Positions 1 through 9,600 of a stretch of DNA of 26,954 nucleotides are shown here, piece by piece; position 1 is the first letter of the stretch, and each line of letters begins with the position of its first letter. The position numbers and the translations under genes are program-made. The stretch is from an uncultured Bacteroides sp. (GTDB lineage: Bacteria > Bacteroidota > Bacteroidia > Bacteroidales > Bacteroidaceae). The notes under the pieces were generated by a model, which saw only the letters and a list, made by a program, of their open reading frames with translations, had not been told where the DNA came from and made no database searches. The stretch spans positions 1 through 26,954 of the forward strand of contig CAKUYM010000023.1 of NCBI GenBank assembly GCA_934716785.1, written 5' to 3'.

Positions 1-398
1 GCCTTGTTCTCAGCCGCCTCCATGATTTCTCGTTCTCCGGGTCCTTTATCATTGATGCCGCAAAGATGTAGTATTCCGTGAATGATGACACGGTGCAGTT
101 CATCGTCATAAGATGTTCCGAATTGCTCTGCGTTGGTACGTATCGTATCCAAGCTGATAAATAAGTCGCCGGATAGTCGGTCGCCTTCACAATAGTCGAA
201 AGTAATGATATCCGTGTAGTAATCGTGTTGCAGATATTGACGGTTTACTTCCAGAATCTTTTCATCGGAGCAAAAGATATAGGCGATTTCGCCCAGTCTT
301 TTTCCATAGGAAGCAGCTACGGCCTTTATCCATTCCGTAGTCTCGCGTTTCTTGATATCAGGCATCTTGATGCCTTCTGTTTGATAAGTTACAGCCAT
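1..398 (-). CDS. ybeY: YbeY endoribonuclease / rRNA maturation factor (3' end cut by window)
   Basis: YbeY is a metal-dependent single-strand endoribonuclease acting in 16S rRNA 3'-end maturation and ribosome quality control in the cytoplasm. Reading from the ATG at 398, the product begins MAVTYQTEGIKMPDIKK and runs open to the window edge for 132 codons, so probably only a few C-terminal residues are missing. The family signature appears near the end as HGILHLCGIND. The first two metal-binding histidines are present, but the position after the Asp, a third His in the E. coli HGxLHLxGYDH motif, is Lys here. The conserved region ITFDY also fits. The gene lies 16 bp downstream of the SpmA/SpmB-like gene and is probably cotranscribed with it. 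Identity is secure; the altered third ligand may simply be a lineage trait. Confidence 0.9.
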   Translation of the reverse strand, partial: MAVTYQTEGIKMPDIKKRETTEWIKAVAASYGKRLGEIAYIFCSDEKILEVNRQYLQHDYYTDIITFDYCEGDRLSGDLFISLDTIRTNAEQFGTSYDDELHRVIIHGILHLCGINDKGPGEREIMEAAENK

Positions 399-414
399 AA
401 TTGAGTGTTATGAT

Positions 415-1647
415 TTAAAAGAAAAATAAATAACTGATTAAGATAGCGGCTATGATGCCGGAAAAGTCGGCAATTAATCCGCAAGTGACAGCATTGCGGG
501 TTTTGCTGATACCTACACTGCCGAAATAGACGGCTAAGATGTAGAACGTAGTATCCGAAGCTCCACGCACTACGCAACTCATACGCCCTACAAACGAATC
601 CGGACCTGATTCTTTCATCGTATCGATCATCAGACCGTTGGCACCGCTACCGCTGAGAGATTTCATCAATGCCGTAGGCAACGCTCCTACAAAGCTGGTA
701 TCCACTCCACATAATCCTACTAAATAACCGATGCCGCCCACCAGAAAATCCATCGCTCCCGAAGTGCGGAAGACTGCGATGCCTACAAGAAAGGCTACCA
801 GATAAGGGATGATGCGTACGGCGGTGGTGAACCCCTCTTTGGCACCTTCTACAAAAGAGTCGTAAACATTGATTTTCTTCCTGATTCCTGTCAGGATGAA
901 CAGGATAATGACGCTGAACAACAGTATATTTGCTATCAAGGTAGAGTAGGTACCCATATCCTCTCGTGATACACTTAGAAACAGATAAATCAACCCTGAG
1001 AAGAAAAGGCAGATAACTCCCATCAAAATCAGAACTGGCTTATTGATTAAGTTTATCTTTTGAGAGACGCTGACTGCTATGACTCCGACTAAGGTTGAAA
1101 TGAAGGTGCTTAGCAAGATGGGGATAAACACGTCCGTAGGTTGTGCTGCCCCCATTTGTGCACGATATACCATGATACTGATAGGGATGATGATGAGTCC
1201 GGATGTGTTGATCACTAAGAACATAATCATCGGATTGGATGCGGTATCTTTTTTCGGGTTCAGCTCCTGTAATTCTTTCATCGCTTTCAGCCCCAACGGG
1301 GTGGCGGCATTATCCAACCCGAGCATATTGGCAGACATATTCATGAAGATGGAGCCAAGCACAGGGTGCCCTTTGGGAATGTCTGGAAACAACCGGCAGA
1401 GTACAGGACTCAGGAAACGTGCCAGTGCATTGATCAATCCACTGTTCTCACCGATTTTCATGATGCCGAGCCAAAGTGCTAGAACGCCTGTAAGTCCAAG
1501 GGATATTTCGAAAGCAGTCTTTGAAGAATCGAATGTGGAGTTCATGATGGCAGTAAATATCTCGGTATCTCCCAGAAAAATCACTTTTATGAGGGCGATG
1601 ATAAAGGCGACGATAAAGAATCCTATCCAGATGTAATTTAGAACCAT
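415..1647 (-). CDS. SpmA-SpmB fusion, nucleoside-recognition (Gate) domain membrane protein
   Basis: This 410-residue integral membrane protein joins two halves that are separate proteins in Bacillus. Residues about 1-200 resemble SpmA, including NMSANMLGLDNAATPLGLKA around 103-122 and the NTSG segment near 147. Residues about 225-410 resemble SpmB, including the AKEGFTTAVRIIPYLVAFLVG stretch near 269-289 and RGASDTTFYILAVYFG near 361-376. Multiple hydrophobic helices fit the Gate (nucleoside recognition) fold, which is suspected to move small solutes across the inner membrane. The substrate is unknown and a sporulation role is not expected in Bacteroides. The ATG at 1647 sits about 22 bases after the predicted transcription start of the TACTTTTG element, and ybeY follows in the same transcript. 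Confidence 0.88.
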   Translation of the reverse strand: MVLNYIWIGFFIVAFIIALIKVIFLGDTEIFTAIMNSTFDSSKTAFEISLGLTGVLALWLGIMKIGENSGLINALARFLSPVLCRLFPDIPKGHPVLGSIFMNMSANMLGLDNAATPLGLKAMKELQELNPKKDTASNPMIMFLVINTSGLIIIPISIMVYRAQMGAAQPTDVFIPILLSTFISTLVGVIAVSVSQKINLINKPVLILMGVICLFFSGLIYLFLSVSREDMGTYSTLIANILLFSVIILFILTGIRKKINVYDSFVEGAKEGFTTAVRIIPYLVAFLVGIAVFRTSGAMDFLVGGIGYLVGLCGVDTSFVGALPTALMKSLSGSGANGLMIDTMKESGPDSFVGRMSCVVRGASDTTFYILAVYFGSVGISKTRNAVTCGLIADFSGIIAAILISYLFFF

Positions 1648-1675
1648 AAGCTGATAGTGTATGTATAGTATAATG

Positions 1676-1683
1676 CAAAAGTA
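1676..1683 (-). promoter_or_regulatory. Bacteroides-type -7 element for the spmAB-like/ybeY operon
   Basis: On the minus strand this reads TACTTTTG, an exact fit to the Bacteroides sigma-ABfr -7 consensus TAnnTTTG. It would give a leader of about 20 bases before the ATG at 1647. No clear TTTG -33 element is seen at the usual 19-21 base spacing, so the call rests on the -7 match and position. Confidence 0.5.
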
Positions 1684-1726
1684 GTTATTATTCGTCTTTC
1701 TTGTACCGAAAATGAATGTAAATCTC

Positions 1727-1734
1727 TATCTTTG
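1727..1734 (+). promoter_or_regulatory. Bacteroides-type -7 element for ruvB
   Basis: The sequence TATCTTTG matches TAnnTTTG exactly and lies 21 bases before the ruvB ATG at 1756, giving a leader of roughly 15 bases. A partial -33 (CTTG at 1700-1703) lies slightly farther upstream than usual. Together with the minus-strand element at 1676-1683 it forms a compact divergent promoter region. Confidence 0.5.
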
Positions 1735-1755
1735 TCTCCTACTTTCAAGAAATAA

Positions 1756-2790
1756 ATGGAACAGGAAGATTTTGACATACGCGAACATCAGCTTACTTCA
1801 AAGGAACGGGATTTTGAGAATGCACTCCGCCCGTTGAACTTTGAGGACTTTAGCGGGCAGGATAAAGTGGTGGATAACCTTCGCATCTTTGTGAAGGCGG
1901 CACGCTTGCGTGGCGAGGCACTCGACCATGTGCTGCTGCACGGACCTCCCGGATTAGGAAAAACAACTCTTTCAAATATCATAGCCAATGAACTGGGCGT
2001 CGGGTTTAAGGTGACCTCCGGTCCGGTGCTTGACAAGCCGGGTGACTTGGCCGGTGTGCTGACCAGCCTCGAACCGAACGATGTGCTCTTTATTGATGAA
2101 ATCCATCGTTTGTCTCCCGTGGTGGAAGAATATTTGTATTCTGCTATGGAGGACTATCGTATCGACATTATGATCGATAAAGGTCCTTCGGCACGAAGTA
2201 TCCAGATTGATTTGAATCCTTTTACATTGGTGGGTGCCACTACACGCAGCGGTCTGCTTACGGCTCCGCTTCGTGCTCGTTTTGGTATAAACCTGCATCT
2301 GGAGTATTATGACGATGACATTTTGAGCAACATCATCCGCCGTTCTGCCTCCATTCTGGATGTACCTTGTTCGGTACGTGCGGCATCGGAGATTGCTTCT
2401 CGTAGCCGCGGAACACCGCGTATTGCCAATGCATTGCTTCGTCGCGTGCGTGACTTTGCGCAAGTAAAGGGCTCCGGTTCTATTGATACGGAGATAGCCC
2501 AGTTTGCGTTGGAGGCATTGAACATCGACAAGTATGGGTTGGACGAGATAGACAACAAGATACTTTGCACCATCATCGATAAGTTCAATGGCGGGCCTGT
2601 GGGGCTTACAACCATTGCTACGGCTTTGGGAGAAGATGCCGGAACGATAGAGGAGGTTTACGAACCTTTCCTTATAAAAGAGGGGTTCATGAAGCGGACT
2701 CCCCGTGGACGTGAGGTGACGGAACTTGCTTACAAGCATCTTGGAAGAAGTCTTTATAATAGTAATCAAAAAACGTTGTTTAACGATTAA
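1756..2790 (+). CDS. ruvB: Holliday junction branch-migration DNA helicase RuvB
   Basis: RuvB is the hexameric AAA+ motor that, with RuvA, drives branch migration of Holliday junctions during recombinational repair. The 344-residue product has the usual family length. The Walker A motif GPPGLGKT lies at residues 63-70, Walker B LFIDEIH at 111-117 and sensor 1 GATTR at 160-164. The PLRARFG segment near 171-177 carries the arginine-finger region. A C-terminal winged-helix segment contains [20 protein letters not shown] and [12 protein letters not shown], which are typical of the family. The ATG fits the short leader from the TATCTTTG promoter. The flippase-like gene follows after 44 bp, so the two may share a transcript. 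Confidence 0.98.
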   Translation: MEQEDFDIREHQLTSKERDFENALRPLNFEDFSGQDKVVDNLRIFVKAARLRGEALDHVLLHGPPGLGKTTLSNIIANELGVGFKVTSGPVLDKPGDLAGVLTSLEPNDVLFIDEIHRLSPVVEEYLYSAMEDYRIDIMIDKGPSARSIQIDLNPFTLVGATTRSGLLTAPLRARFGINLHLEYYDDDILSNIIRRSASILDVPCSVRAASEIASRSRGTPRIANALLRRVRDFAQVKGSGSIDTEIAQFALEALNIDKYGLDEIDNKILCTIIDKFNGGPVGLTTIATALGEDAGTIEEVYEPFLIKEGFMKRTPRGREVTELAYKHLGRSLYNSNQKTLFND

Positions 2791-2794
2791 TGCG

Positions 2795-2814
2795 GAGTAG
2801 TATTGCCACTACTC
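2795..2814 (+). other. Small hairpin between ruvB and the flippase-like gene
   Basis: GAGTAGT (2795-2801) pairs with ACTACTC (2808-2814) across a six-base loop. No T tract follows, so it is not a convincing intrinsic terminator. It could be an mRNA processing or stability element, or carry no function. Confidence 0.3.
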
Positions 2815-2834
2815 GATAATCACTTGACTAAAAC

Positions 2835-4337
2835 ATGGCCGGACTGAAATCATTAGCAAAAGATACAGCCATTTATGGACTGAGCAGTATCGTCGGTAGA
2901 TTCCTCAATTATATGCTGGTGCCGTTGTACACGGCTGTATTGCCGGCTTCTACCGGTGGTTATGGAGTGGTATCGAATGTTTATGCGTTCACAGCTCTGA
3001 TGCTTGTGCTGCTGACATTCGGCATGGAGACCGGTTTCTTCCGTTTTGCAAATAAGTCGGGAGAAGATCCGATGAAGGTATACGCCAACTCTCTGCTTTC
3101 TGTAGGGGGCGTGTCTTTGATATTTGTCCTTCTCTGCCTGCTCTTCCTGCAACCGATCTCCAATCTGCTGGACTACGGTAACCATCCGGAATTCATTGCG
3201 ATGATGGCTGTCGTAGTGGCTTTGGATTCTTTTCAGTGCATCCCCTTTGCTTATCTACGTTATAAAAAACGGCCGATAAAGTTTGCAGCCATCAAACTGC
3301 TTTCTATTATCGGAGGAATCTGCCTGAATCTGTTTTTTCTGTTGCTCTGCCCGTGGCTGAATGTTCATTGTCCGGGAAGTATCTCGTGGTTTTATGATCC
3401 CGATTATCTGGTAGGTTATATCTTTGTCAGCAACCTGATAGTTTCCGCCGGTCAGATGTTTTTCTTTATCCCGGAACTGAGAGGCTTTGCCTACAAACTG
3501 GACAGGGCATTGTTGAAGAGGATGGTTGTTTATTCTTTCCCGATACTTATTTTGGGATTGGTCGGCATTCTGAATCAGACGGTGGACAAGATGATTTATC
3601 CGTTTCTTTTTGAAGACCGGCAGGAAGGATTGGTGCAATTAGGCATTTATGCAGCCACCAGTAAGATTGCGATGGTGATGGCTATGTTTACGCAAGCCTT
3701 CCGCTATGCGTACGAACCGTTTGTTTTTGGAAAGGATAGGGAAGGAGACAACCGGAAGATGTATGCGGCTGCAATGAAGTATTTCCTTATATTCTCGTTG
3801 TTGGCTTTTCTGGCCGTTATGTTCTATCTCGATTTGTTGCGTTATCTTGTCGCTGAAGGATATTGGGAAGGCTTGGGTGTTGTGGCTATCGTGATGCTTG
3901 CGGAAATCTGCAAAGGTATCTACTTCAATCTCTCTTTTTGGTATAAGTTGACGGACGAGACGCGTTGGGGGGCTTATTTCTCCCTGATAGGCTGCGCTAT
4001 TATTGTAGTGATGAACATCCTGTTCGTTCCTACTTACGGCTATATCGCTTCCGCTTGGGCTTCCGTTGCCGGCTATGGTGTGATTATGCTGCTGTCTTAC
4101 TGGATGGGGCAGAAAAAGTACCCGATTCAATACGATTTGAAAAGCCTCTGGCTGTATGTATTGCTTGCGGCAGTGCTCTATGTGATTGGAGAACAAGTGC
4201 CGATCTCCAATCTTGTGCTTCGCCTTGCTTTCCGCACAGTGCTTTTGTTGTTGTTTGTAAGTTATATTATCAAACGGGATCTTCCTTTGAGCCAGATTCC
4301 AATTGTTAACAAATTTGTAAAGGGTGGAAAAGGATAG
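2835..4337 (+). CDS. Polysaccharide/oligosaccharide flippase-like membrane protein (MOP superfamily)
   Basis: This 500-residue protein is almost entirely made of hydrophobic segments, about 12-14 predicted membrane helices. Its N-terminus, LAKDTAIYGLSSIVGRFLNY followed by PLYTAVLPASTGGYGVV, is typical of the Wzx/polysaccharide biosynthesis branch of the MOP superfamily. Such proteins flip lipid-linked sugar units across the inner membrane. The central QTVDKMIYPFLF and the IAMVMAMFTQAFRYAYEPFVF stretch near the middle also fit that group. The C-terminus is basic. It stands alone between ruvB and the peptidase, with no glycosyltransferase cluster nearby, so the substrate (capsule, LPS or another lipid-linked glycan) cannot be stated. 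The ATG at 2835 is the first good start. Confidence 0.85.
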   Translation: MAGLKSLAKDTAIYGLSSIVGRFLNYMLVPLYTAVLPASTGGYGVVSNVYAFTALMLVLLTFGMETGFFRFANKSGEDPMKVYANSLLSVGGVSLIFVLLCLLFLQPISNLLDYGNHPEFIAMMAVVVALDSFQCIPFAYLRYKKRPIKFAAIKLLSIIGGICLNLFFLLLCPWLNVHCPGSISWFYDPDYLVGYIFVSNLIVSAGQMFFFIPELRGFAYKLDRALLKRMVVYSFPILILGLVGILNQTVDKMIYPFLFEDRQEGLVQLGIYAATSKIAMVMAMFTQAFRYAYEPFVFGKDREGDNRKMYAAAMKYFLIFSLLAFLAVMFYLDLLRYLVAEGYWEGLGVVAIVMLAEICKGIYFNLSFWYKLTDETRWGAYFSLIGCAIIVVMNILFVPTYGYIASAWASVAGYGVIMLLSYWMGQKKYPIQYDLKSLWLYVLLAAVLYVIGEQVPISNLVLRLAFRTVLLLLFVSYIIKRDLPLSQIPIVNKFVKGGKG

Positions 4338-4426
4338 ATATGAAAATAGATATTTGTGGCTGCCTGTTGTTGGGTGATTGGGCAGATATAATACTGATAT
4401 AGAATAACGAATAAAAAAATGAAACC

Positions 4427-6568
4427 ATGAAATTCAGACTGACTGCAGTTATCATCCTTTCCCTTTGCCTGTCGAATGTTTTCGCCGATGAGGGTATGTG
4501 GCTATTGGGAAATCTCAAGAAGAACAAACAGACAGACCGGGTGATGAAAGGACTTGGCTTGCAGATGCCCGTAAATAAAATATATAATCCTAAAAAGGCT
4601 TGTTTGGCGGATGCTGTTGTTAGTTTTGGAGGCTTTTGTTCGGGAGTCGTTGTTTCTGAAGACGGCTTGGTATTTACCAATCATCATTGCGGATTCAGTA
4701 GTATCCAGCAACATTCTTCGGTTGAGCATGACTATCTGAAGGATGGTTTTGTGGCGCGCAGCCTTGAAGAGGAGTTGCCGAATCCGGAGCTATATGTCCG
4801 CTTCCTGCTCCGTACGGAGGATGTCACCAAACGGGTATTGTCTGCTGCCAAGCCTGCTAAAACGGAGTCGGAACGACAAATGCTTGTGGACTCTGTGATG
4901 AATGTGATCGGGATGGAAGTATCGGACAAGGATTCTACATTGACCGGAGTTGTGGATGCTTATTATGCGGGAAATGAATTCTGGCTTTCTGTTTATCGTG
5001 ATTATAATGATGTACGTTTGGTATTTGCTCCCCCTTCTTCTGTCGGCAAGTTCGGATGGGATACGGATAACTGGATGTGGCCGCGTCATACAGGCGATTT
5101 CAGCGTATTCCGGATCTATGCCGATGCAAAGAATCGTCCGGCTGATTATTCGCCCGAAAACGTCCCGTATCATCCTGAATATGTGGCTCCGATCTCTTTG
5201 GATGGATATAAGGAAGGCTCGTTCTGCATGACGCTCGGTTATCCGGGCAGTACGGAACGTTATCTTTCTTCGTATGGTATTGAGGAGATGATGAACGGCA
5301 TCAATCAGGCAATGATTGATGTGCGCGGAGTGAAACAGGCTATTTGGAAACGGGAAATGGACAGGCGTCCGGATATCCGCATCAAATATGCTTCTAAGTA
5401 TGATGAAAGTTCCAATTATTGGAAGAATAGCATCGGAACCAATAAGGCTATCAGGCATCTGAAAGTGTTGGAGAAGAAACGCACTGCTGAGGTTGCACTC
5501 CGTGAGTGGATTCAATCGCATCCCAAAGAGAGGGAAGACTTTCTTCATTTATTCTCTTCACTGGAATTGAATTATGGCAACCGACGTGAAACGAACCGTG
5601 TTTTGGCTTATTTCGGTGAAGCATTTATCAATGGTCCCGAACTTATTCAACTGGCTCTTGATATTTTGAACTTTGACTTTGAGGCGGAAGAAAAACAGGT
5701 GGTAAGCCGCTTGAAGAAGTTGTTGGAGAAGTACGATAACTTGGATATTTCTATTGATAAAGAGGTCTTTGTCGCCATGTTGAAAGAGTATCAGGCAAAG
5801 GTGGACAAGAAGTATCTTCCTGCCATGTACGAAAAGATAGATACGCTTTATGACGGGAATATCCAGACTTATGTAGACTCTCTGTATGCGACTTCCAATA
5901 TAACTTCTCCCAAGGGCTTAAAACGCTTTTTGGAGCGAGATACTACTTATAATCTCATAGAGGACCCGGCTGTCGCTTTAAGTCTTGACTTGATTGTGAA
6001 ATATTATGAGCTGAATCAGGGTATCTCTGAGGCATCCGATCAGATAGAACGAGATGAACGGCTCTTTAATGCCGTTATGCGTCGGATGTATGCCGATCGT
6101 AATTTCTATCCGGACGCTAATTCGACCATGCGTCTGAGTTTCGGGACGGTAAGCGGTTATTCACCTTTCGACGGGGCTGTTTATGACTATTACACAACCG
6201 TGAAAGGTATTTTCGAAAAGGTGAGAGAGCATGGCGGAGATATAGACTTTGCTGTTCAGCCGGAGTTGTTGAGCCTGTTGTCTTCCGGTGACTTTGGCAG
6301 ATATGCCAATGGGCAGGGGGATATGAATGTTTGCTTTATCTCTAATAATGATATTACAGGCGGAAATTCAGGCAGTGCCATGTTCAATAGCAAGGGAGAG
6401 TTGCTCGGTCTGGCTTTTGACGGGAACTGGGAAGCTATGAGCAGTGACATTGTGTTTGAACCGGATTTGCAACGTTGCATCGGGGTGGATGTACGCTATA
6501 TGCTTTTTATAATAGAGAAATACGGAAAGGCTGGAAATCTGATTGAAGAGTTGAAAATAGCCCGGTGA
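4427..6568 (+). CDS. S46 family dipeptidyl-peptidase, DPP7-type
   Basis: S46 enzymes are periplasmic serine exopeptidases that release dipeptides from peptide N-termini. They support amino-acid uptake in Bacteroidota. The 713-residue product has a signal peptide ending near VFA-DEGMW (residue 20). The catalytic triad is visible: His in TNHHCGF (86/87), Asp224 in HTGDFS and Ser648 in GGNSGSAM. The residue that separates DPP7 from DPP11 is Gly666 in AFDGNWE. DPP11 has Arg there for acidic P1 residues, whereas Gly goes with DPP7 and hydrophobic P1. Length matches the family (about 700-720). The ATG at 4427 is chosen because the upstream ATG at 4419 meets a stop after two codons. The stop codon lies inside the terminator hairpin. 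Confidence 0.93.
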   Translation: MKFRLTAVIILSLCLSNVFADEGMWLLGNLKKNKQTDRVMKGLGLQMPVNKIYNPKKACLADAVVSFGGFCSGVVVSEDGLVFTNHHCGFSSIQQHSSVEHDYLKDGFVARSLEEELPNPELYVRFLLRTEDVTKRVLSAAKPAKTESERQMLVDSVMNVIGMEVSDKDSTLTGVVDAYYAGNEFWLSVYRDYNDVRLVFAPPSSVGKFGWDTDNWMWPRHTGDFSVFRIYADAKNRPADYSPENVPYHPEYVAPISLDGYKEGSFCMTLGYPGSTERYLSSYGIEEMMNGINQAMIDVRGVKQAIWKREMDRRPDIRIKYASKYDESSNYWKNSIGTNKAIRHLKVLEKKRTAEVALREWIQSHPKEREDFLHLFSSLELNYGNRRETNRVLAYFGEAFINGPELIQLALDILNFDFEAEEKQVVSRLKKLLEKYDNLDISIDKEVFVAMLKEYQAKVDKKYLPAMYEKIDTLYDGNIQTYVDSLYATSNITSPKGLKRFLERDTTYNLIEDPAVALSLDLIVKYYELNQGISEASDQIERDERLFNAVMRRMYADRNFYPDANSTMRLSFGTVSGYSPFDGAVYDYYTTVKGIFEKVREHGGDIDFAVQPELLSLLSSGDFGRYANGQGDMNVCFISNNDITGGNSGSAMFNSKGELLGLAFDGNWEAMSSDIVFEPDLQRCIGVDVRYMLFIIEKYGKAGNLIEELKIAR

Positions 6569-6582
6569 GACCGGGCTATTTT
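6554..6582. terminator. Bidirectional intrinsic terminator overlapping the S46 stop codon
   Basis: A 13-bp perfect stem, AAAATAGCCCGGT (6554-6566) with ACCGGGCTATTTT (6570-6582), has a three-base loop and is flanked by T runs on both strands. It ends the plus-strand S46 transcript. It also lies 25 bases beyond the stop of the convergent regulator gene. The TGA stop of the S46 gene is at 6566-6568, so the last codons and stop form part of the hairpin. Confidence 0.85.
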
Positions 6583-6606
6583 ATCGCTTTATCGCTTTAT
6601 GGTTAG

Positions 6607-9600
6607 TTATGATTGGTTATCCTTGGTGTGTTTTACACTATTCTTTTGCTCTTCCCTGTATTGACGCGGTGGCATTCCGAATCGTTGGGCGAATAGCTTA
6701 TAGAATGTTCCCCGGTTGGAAAAGCCTGTTTTATCCATGATTTCTTCAATGGTGAAGTTCTTGGTTAACAATAAGCGTTCGGCAACCGTAAGACGATACT
6801 CTTTGATAATATCGGCCGGCGACTTCTCTGTTATCGGCTTTAATTTACGATAAAACTGTCGGGTGCTATATCCCAATTCACTGCTCAACAAGTCAACTGA
6901 AAGATCCGGATTTTCGATATTCTTGTCTATAATTTCCATCACTTTATTCAGGAAGTCATGGTCTTCCTGGTGTACAAGATTTCCGTTATCAACTTGGAAA
7001 GAGCTGAATGCAGAATTATAATACTCTTTCAAATCAGATTTCCGCTGTATCAGTCGGTAAACTATCTTCTCCAGATAATTCACATTGAACGGTTTGGTGA
7101 CATAGGCGTCTGCTCCAGAATCAATACCTTTTACCTGATCGTCCTCATGATGCAGCGCAGACAATAAAATAAGCGGTATATGACTCCACAATTTGTTTTG
7201 TTTGATACGACGGGCGAAAGAAATTCCGTCTATATCGGGCATCATCACATCCGAGATAATCAAGTCCGGCTGTTTCAGCTCTAAGCTGGCCAAAGCATCC
7301 TTGGCATTGCTGAAGGATGACACATTGTACTTATCGACAAGAATCTCTGAGACAAACCAAAGCATGGAGGGATCATCGTCAATAACCATGATTGTCTGTT
7401 TGGAAGCATCGAAATCTACTACGGTCTTCTCTAATTTCAAGGGCTTTTCATGAATATTCGGAGAAATGTCTTTAGGCATTTCTTGCGTAATGTCTTGCTT
7501 GGTTAATGTCAGTTCCGGCAATGTCACAATAAATGTCGTTAATTCATCGGGCACACTCTCAACAGTGATCTGCCCGTTCAGCAGCTCAGTCATACTCTTA
7601 CATATGGCTAATCCGAGCCCATTTCTTGAATTACTTCCATTCATTTCGAAAGAATCTAAAATCTTGTAGCGGTCGAATATCTTAGCAAGATTCTCTTTAG
7701 CTATTCCTTTTCCGGAGTTGGAAATACGGAAAATAAGATGATTGTTTTCAGTTTTCAGATCAATGGTGATAGAACCTTGTTTCGGTGTATATTTGAAGGC
7801 ATTAGATATCAGATTATTGATTATCTTGTTGAAACAACTAATATCCGTATTCCATAAGACATCGGGCTGGATGTTCAGATAATAGCTCAAATTTTGGTTT
7901 TCTGCTAATTCTGTGAATGATTCTGCAATGGTTCTAATCTTATCCGATACTGCTATCTGTTGGATTGAAAGAGACTTGTTTCCTGTTTCCAGCCTGCGGA
8001 ATTCGAGTAGTTCTAAAATCAAGCTATTCAGTCTTTCTGTATTTTGTTGTATCATTTGCCCGTATTTGCGAATATATGAATCGGAATTCGGATACGACAA
8101 TATTTTCTCACACGGACCATAAATCAGTGTCAGCGGTGTACAAAACTCATGTGTGATATTAGTGAAGAAACGGAGTTTTGATTCGTAGATTTCCTCTTTC
8201 TTCTCTCTGTTCATGTTCTCAATCATACGGTGTTGTTTGTAGCGATATCTTTGAACAAACTGATAAATCAGGAAGAGGCAGAGAGACATGAATAGAATAA
8301 AATAAATCCCATAAGCCCAATAACTCAGATACCAGGGGGGGATGACATAAATGGACAGGGATCGAGGCTGACTTTCTTGTCCGTTGATATTGTTTTTGTA
8401 TTTCACCAATAAAGTATATTTACCGGGTGATAGATTGGAGAATATAGCACTGGCTGATGTTCCGCTTTCTATCCATTGTTGGCTTACTTCTTCCAGTTTG
8501 TAAGAGTAGGAGTAATTGTTGCCGTTGATGTAGTCGATTGCTATAAAATTAATGCTGAAAAAGTTTTGGCTATACTTCAACTGAAGTATCTGTTCTCCAT
8601 TCTTTTCTTGCAAAAAATCATAGATATTATGATCTTTTCCGAAGATGGTCAGACTCTTTAAATGTATTTGGGGCATATAGTCTTTCATTGTGTAGGTATT
8701 GGATTTGATTGTCACAAATCCGTTTGTTCCTCCAAAAAATAATGCATCAGTCTGCTTATCATGATAGAAAGCTCCATCGCTAAATTCAGTAACGGATAAT
8801 CCGTTTTCCCGATTGTATGTTTGCCCTGTATTGGTTTGAGTATTGAATCTTACTACTCCCTGATTAGTACTGAGCCAAAGATTATCTTGATAGTCTCCCA
8901 AAATGCCATGTACGGTATTGTTTAGAAACAAATCGCCCTCATTGTGATGGTATAAATTGTCTTGATTGAAATATAGTAATCCCGACCCGGTTCCAAACCA
9001 ATATCCCTTTTGATTCTTGTAAATGGCAAAAATATCATTGGTTGTCTGACTGTTAACGATATCATCAAAACGATATGGAGTAAGTTTCTCTGTATTGATA
9101 TTCAACTTATAAGCCCCGCATCCACGGTTACCAAACCATAATGTGGAGTCATTCTCTTGAAAAGAGATAAAAAAATAGTTGGAAGCCATACGGCCATTAT
9201 CCACTACTATTTTGGTAGCCGACTTTAGGGTGGGAGAGGCATTATTTTCCTGAAAAATAACTTTCACAATCCCTTTTCCGACAGTAGCTATCCATAAAGT
9301 TGAGTCGTTCAGTTCATTTATGGAATGTACATATTTCAGTGTTTCTCCATTGATGATTACCGGAAAATCTCTAATCTGTTTCTTTTTGTATGAATAATAG
9401 TTGAGGCCGTTTTCCGTACCGATCCATAGCTTGTCTGCGGAACCGGGCGCAAAACAGTAAACGGAGTTATCTGTCAGTGCGCTATTGCTGACCGAGATGC
9501 GGTCAAATGATTCTGATAGAGTGCTTTCGGGAGAGTAATTCTTGATGCGTAATATTCCATCACCTTTAGTCCCCACCCATAGTGTATGTTCATGATCGCG

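Noticed and set aside
1079..1636. 185-codon plus-strand frame inside the SpmA/SpmB-like gene
   Set aside because: It is a shadow of a conserved membrane protein on the other strand, with no promoter or domain of its own.
1972..2769. 265-codon open frame antisense to ruvB
   Set aside because: It is fully covered by a certain ruvB gene, has no recognisable domains and an odd composition for a protein; a shadow frame.
2795..2814. Hairpin after ruvB as a terminator
   Set aside because: The stem has only 7 bp and no following T tract; listed only as a hairpin.
3639..4196. 185-codon minus-strand frame inside the flippase-like gene
   Set aside because: His/Gln-rich composition typical of the reverse of membrane-protein coding sequence; no domain seen.
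4790..5548. 252-codon open frame antisense to the S46 peptidase gene
   Set aside because: The sense frame holds the catalytic triad and family motifs; the antisense product shows none.
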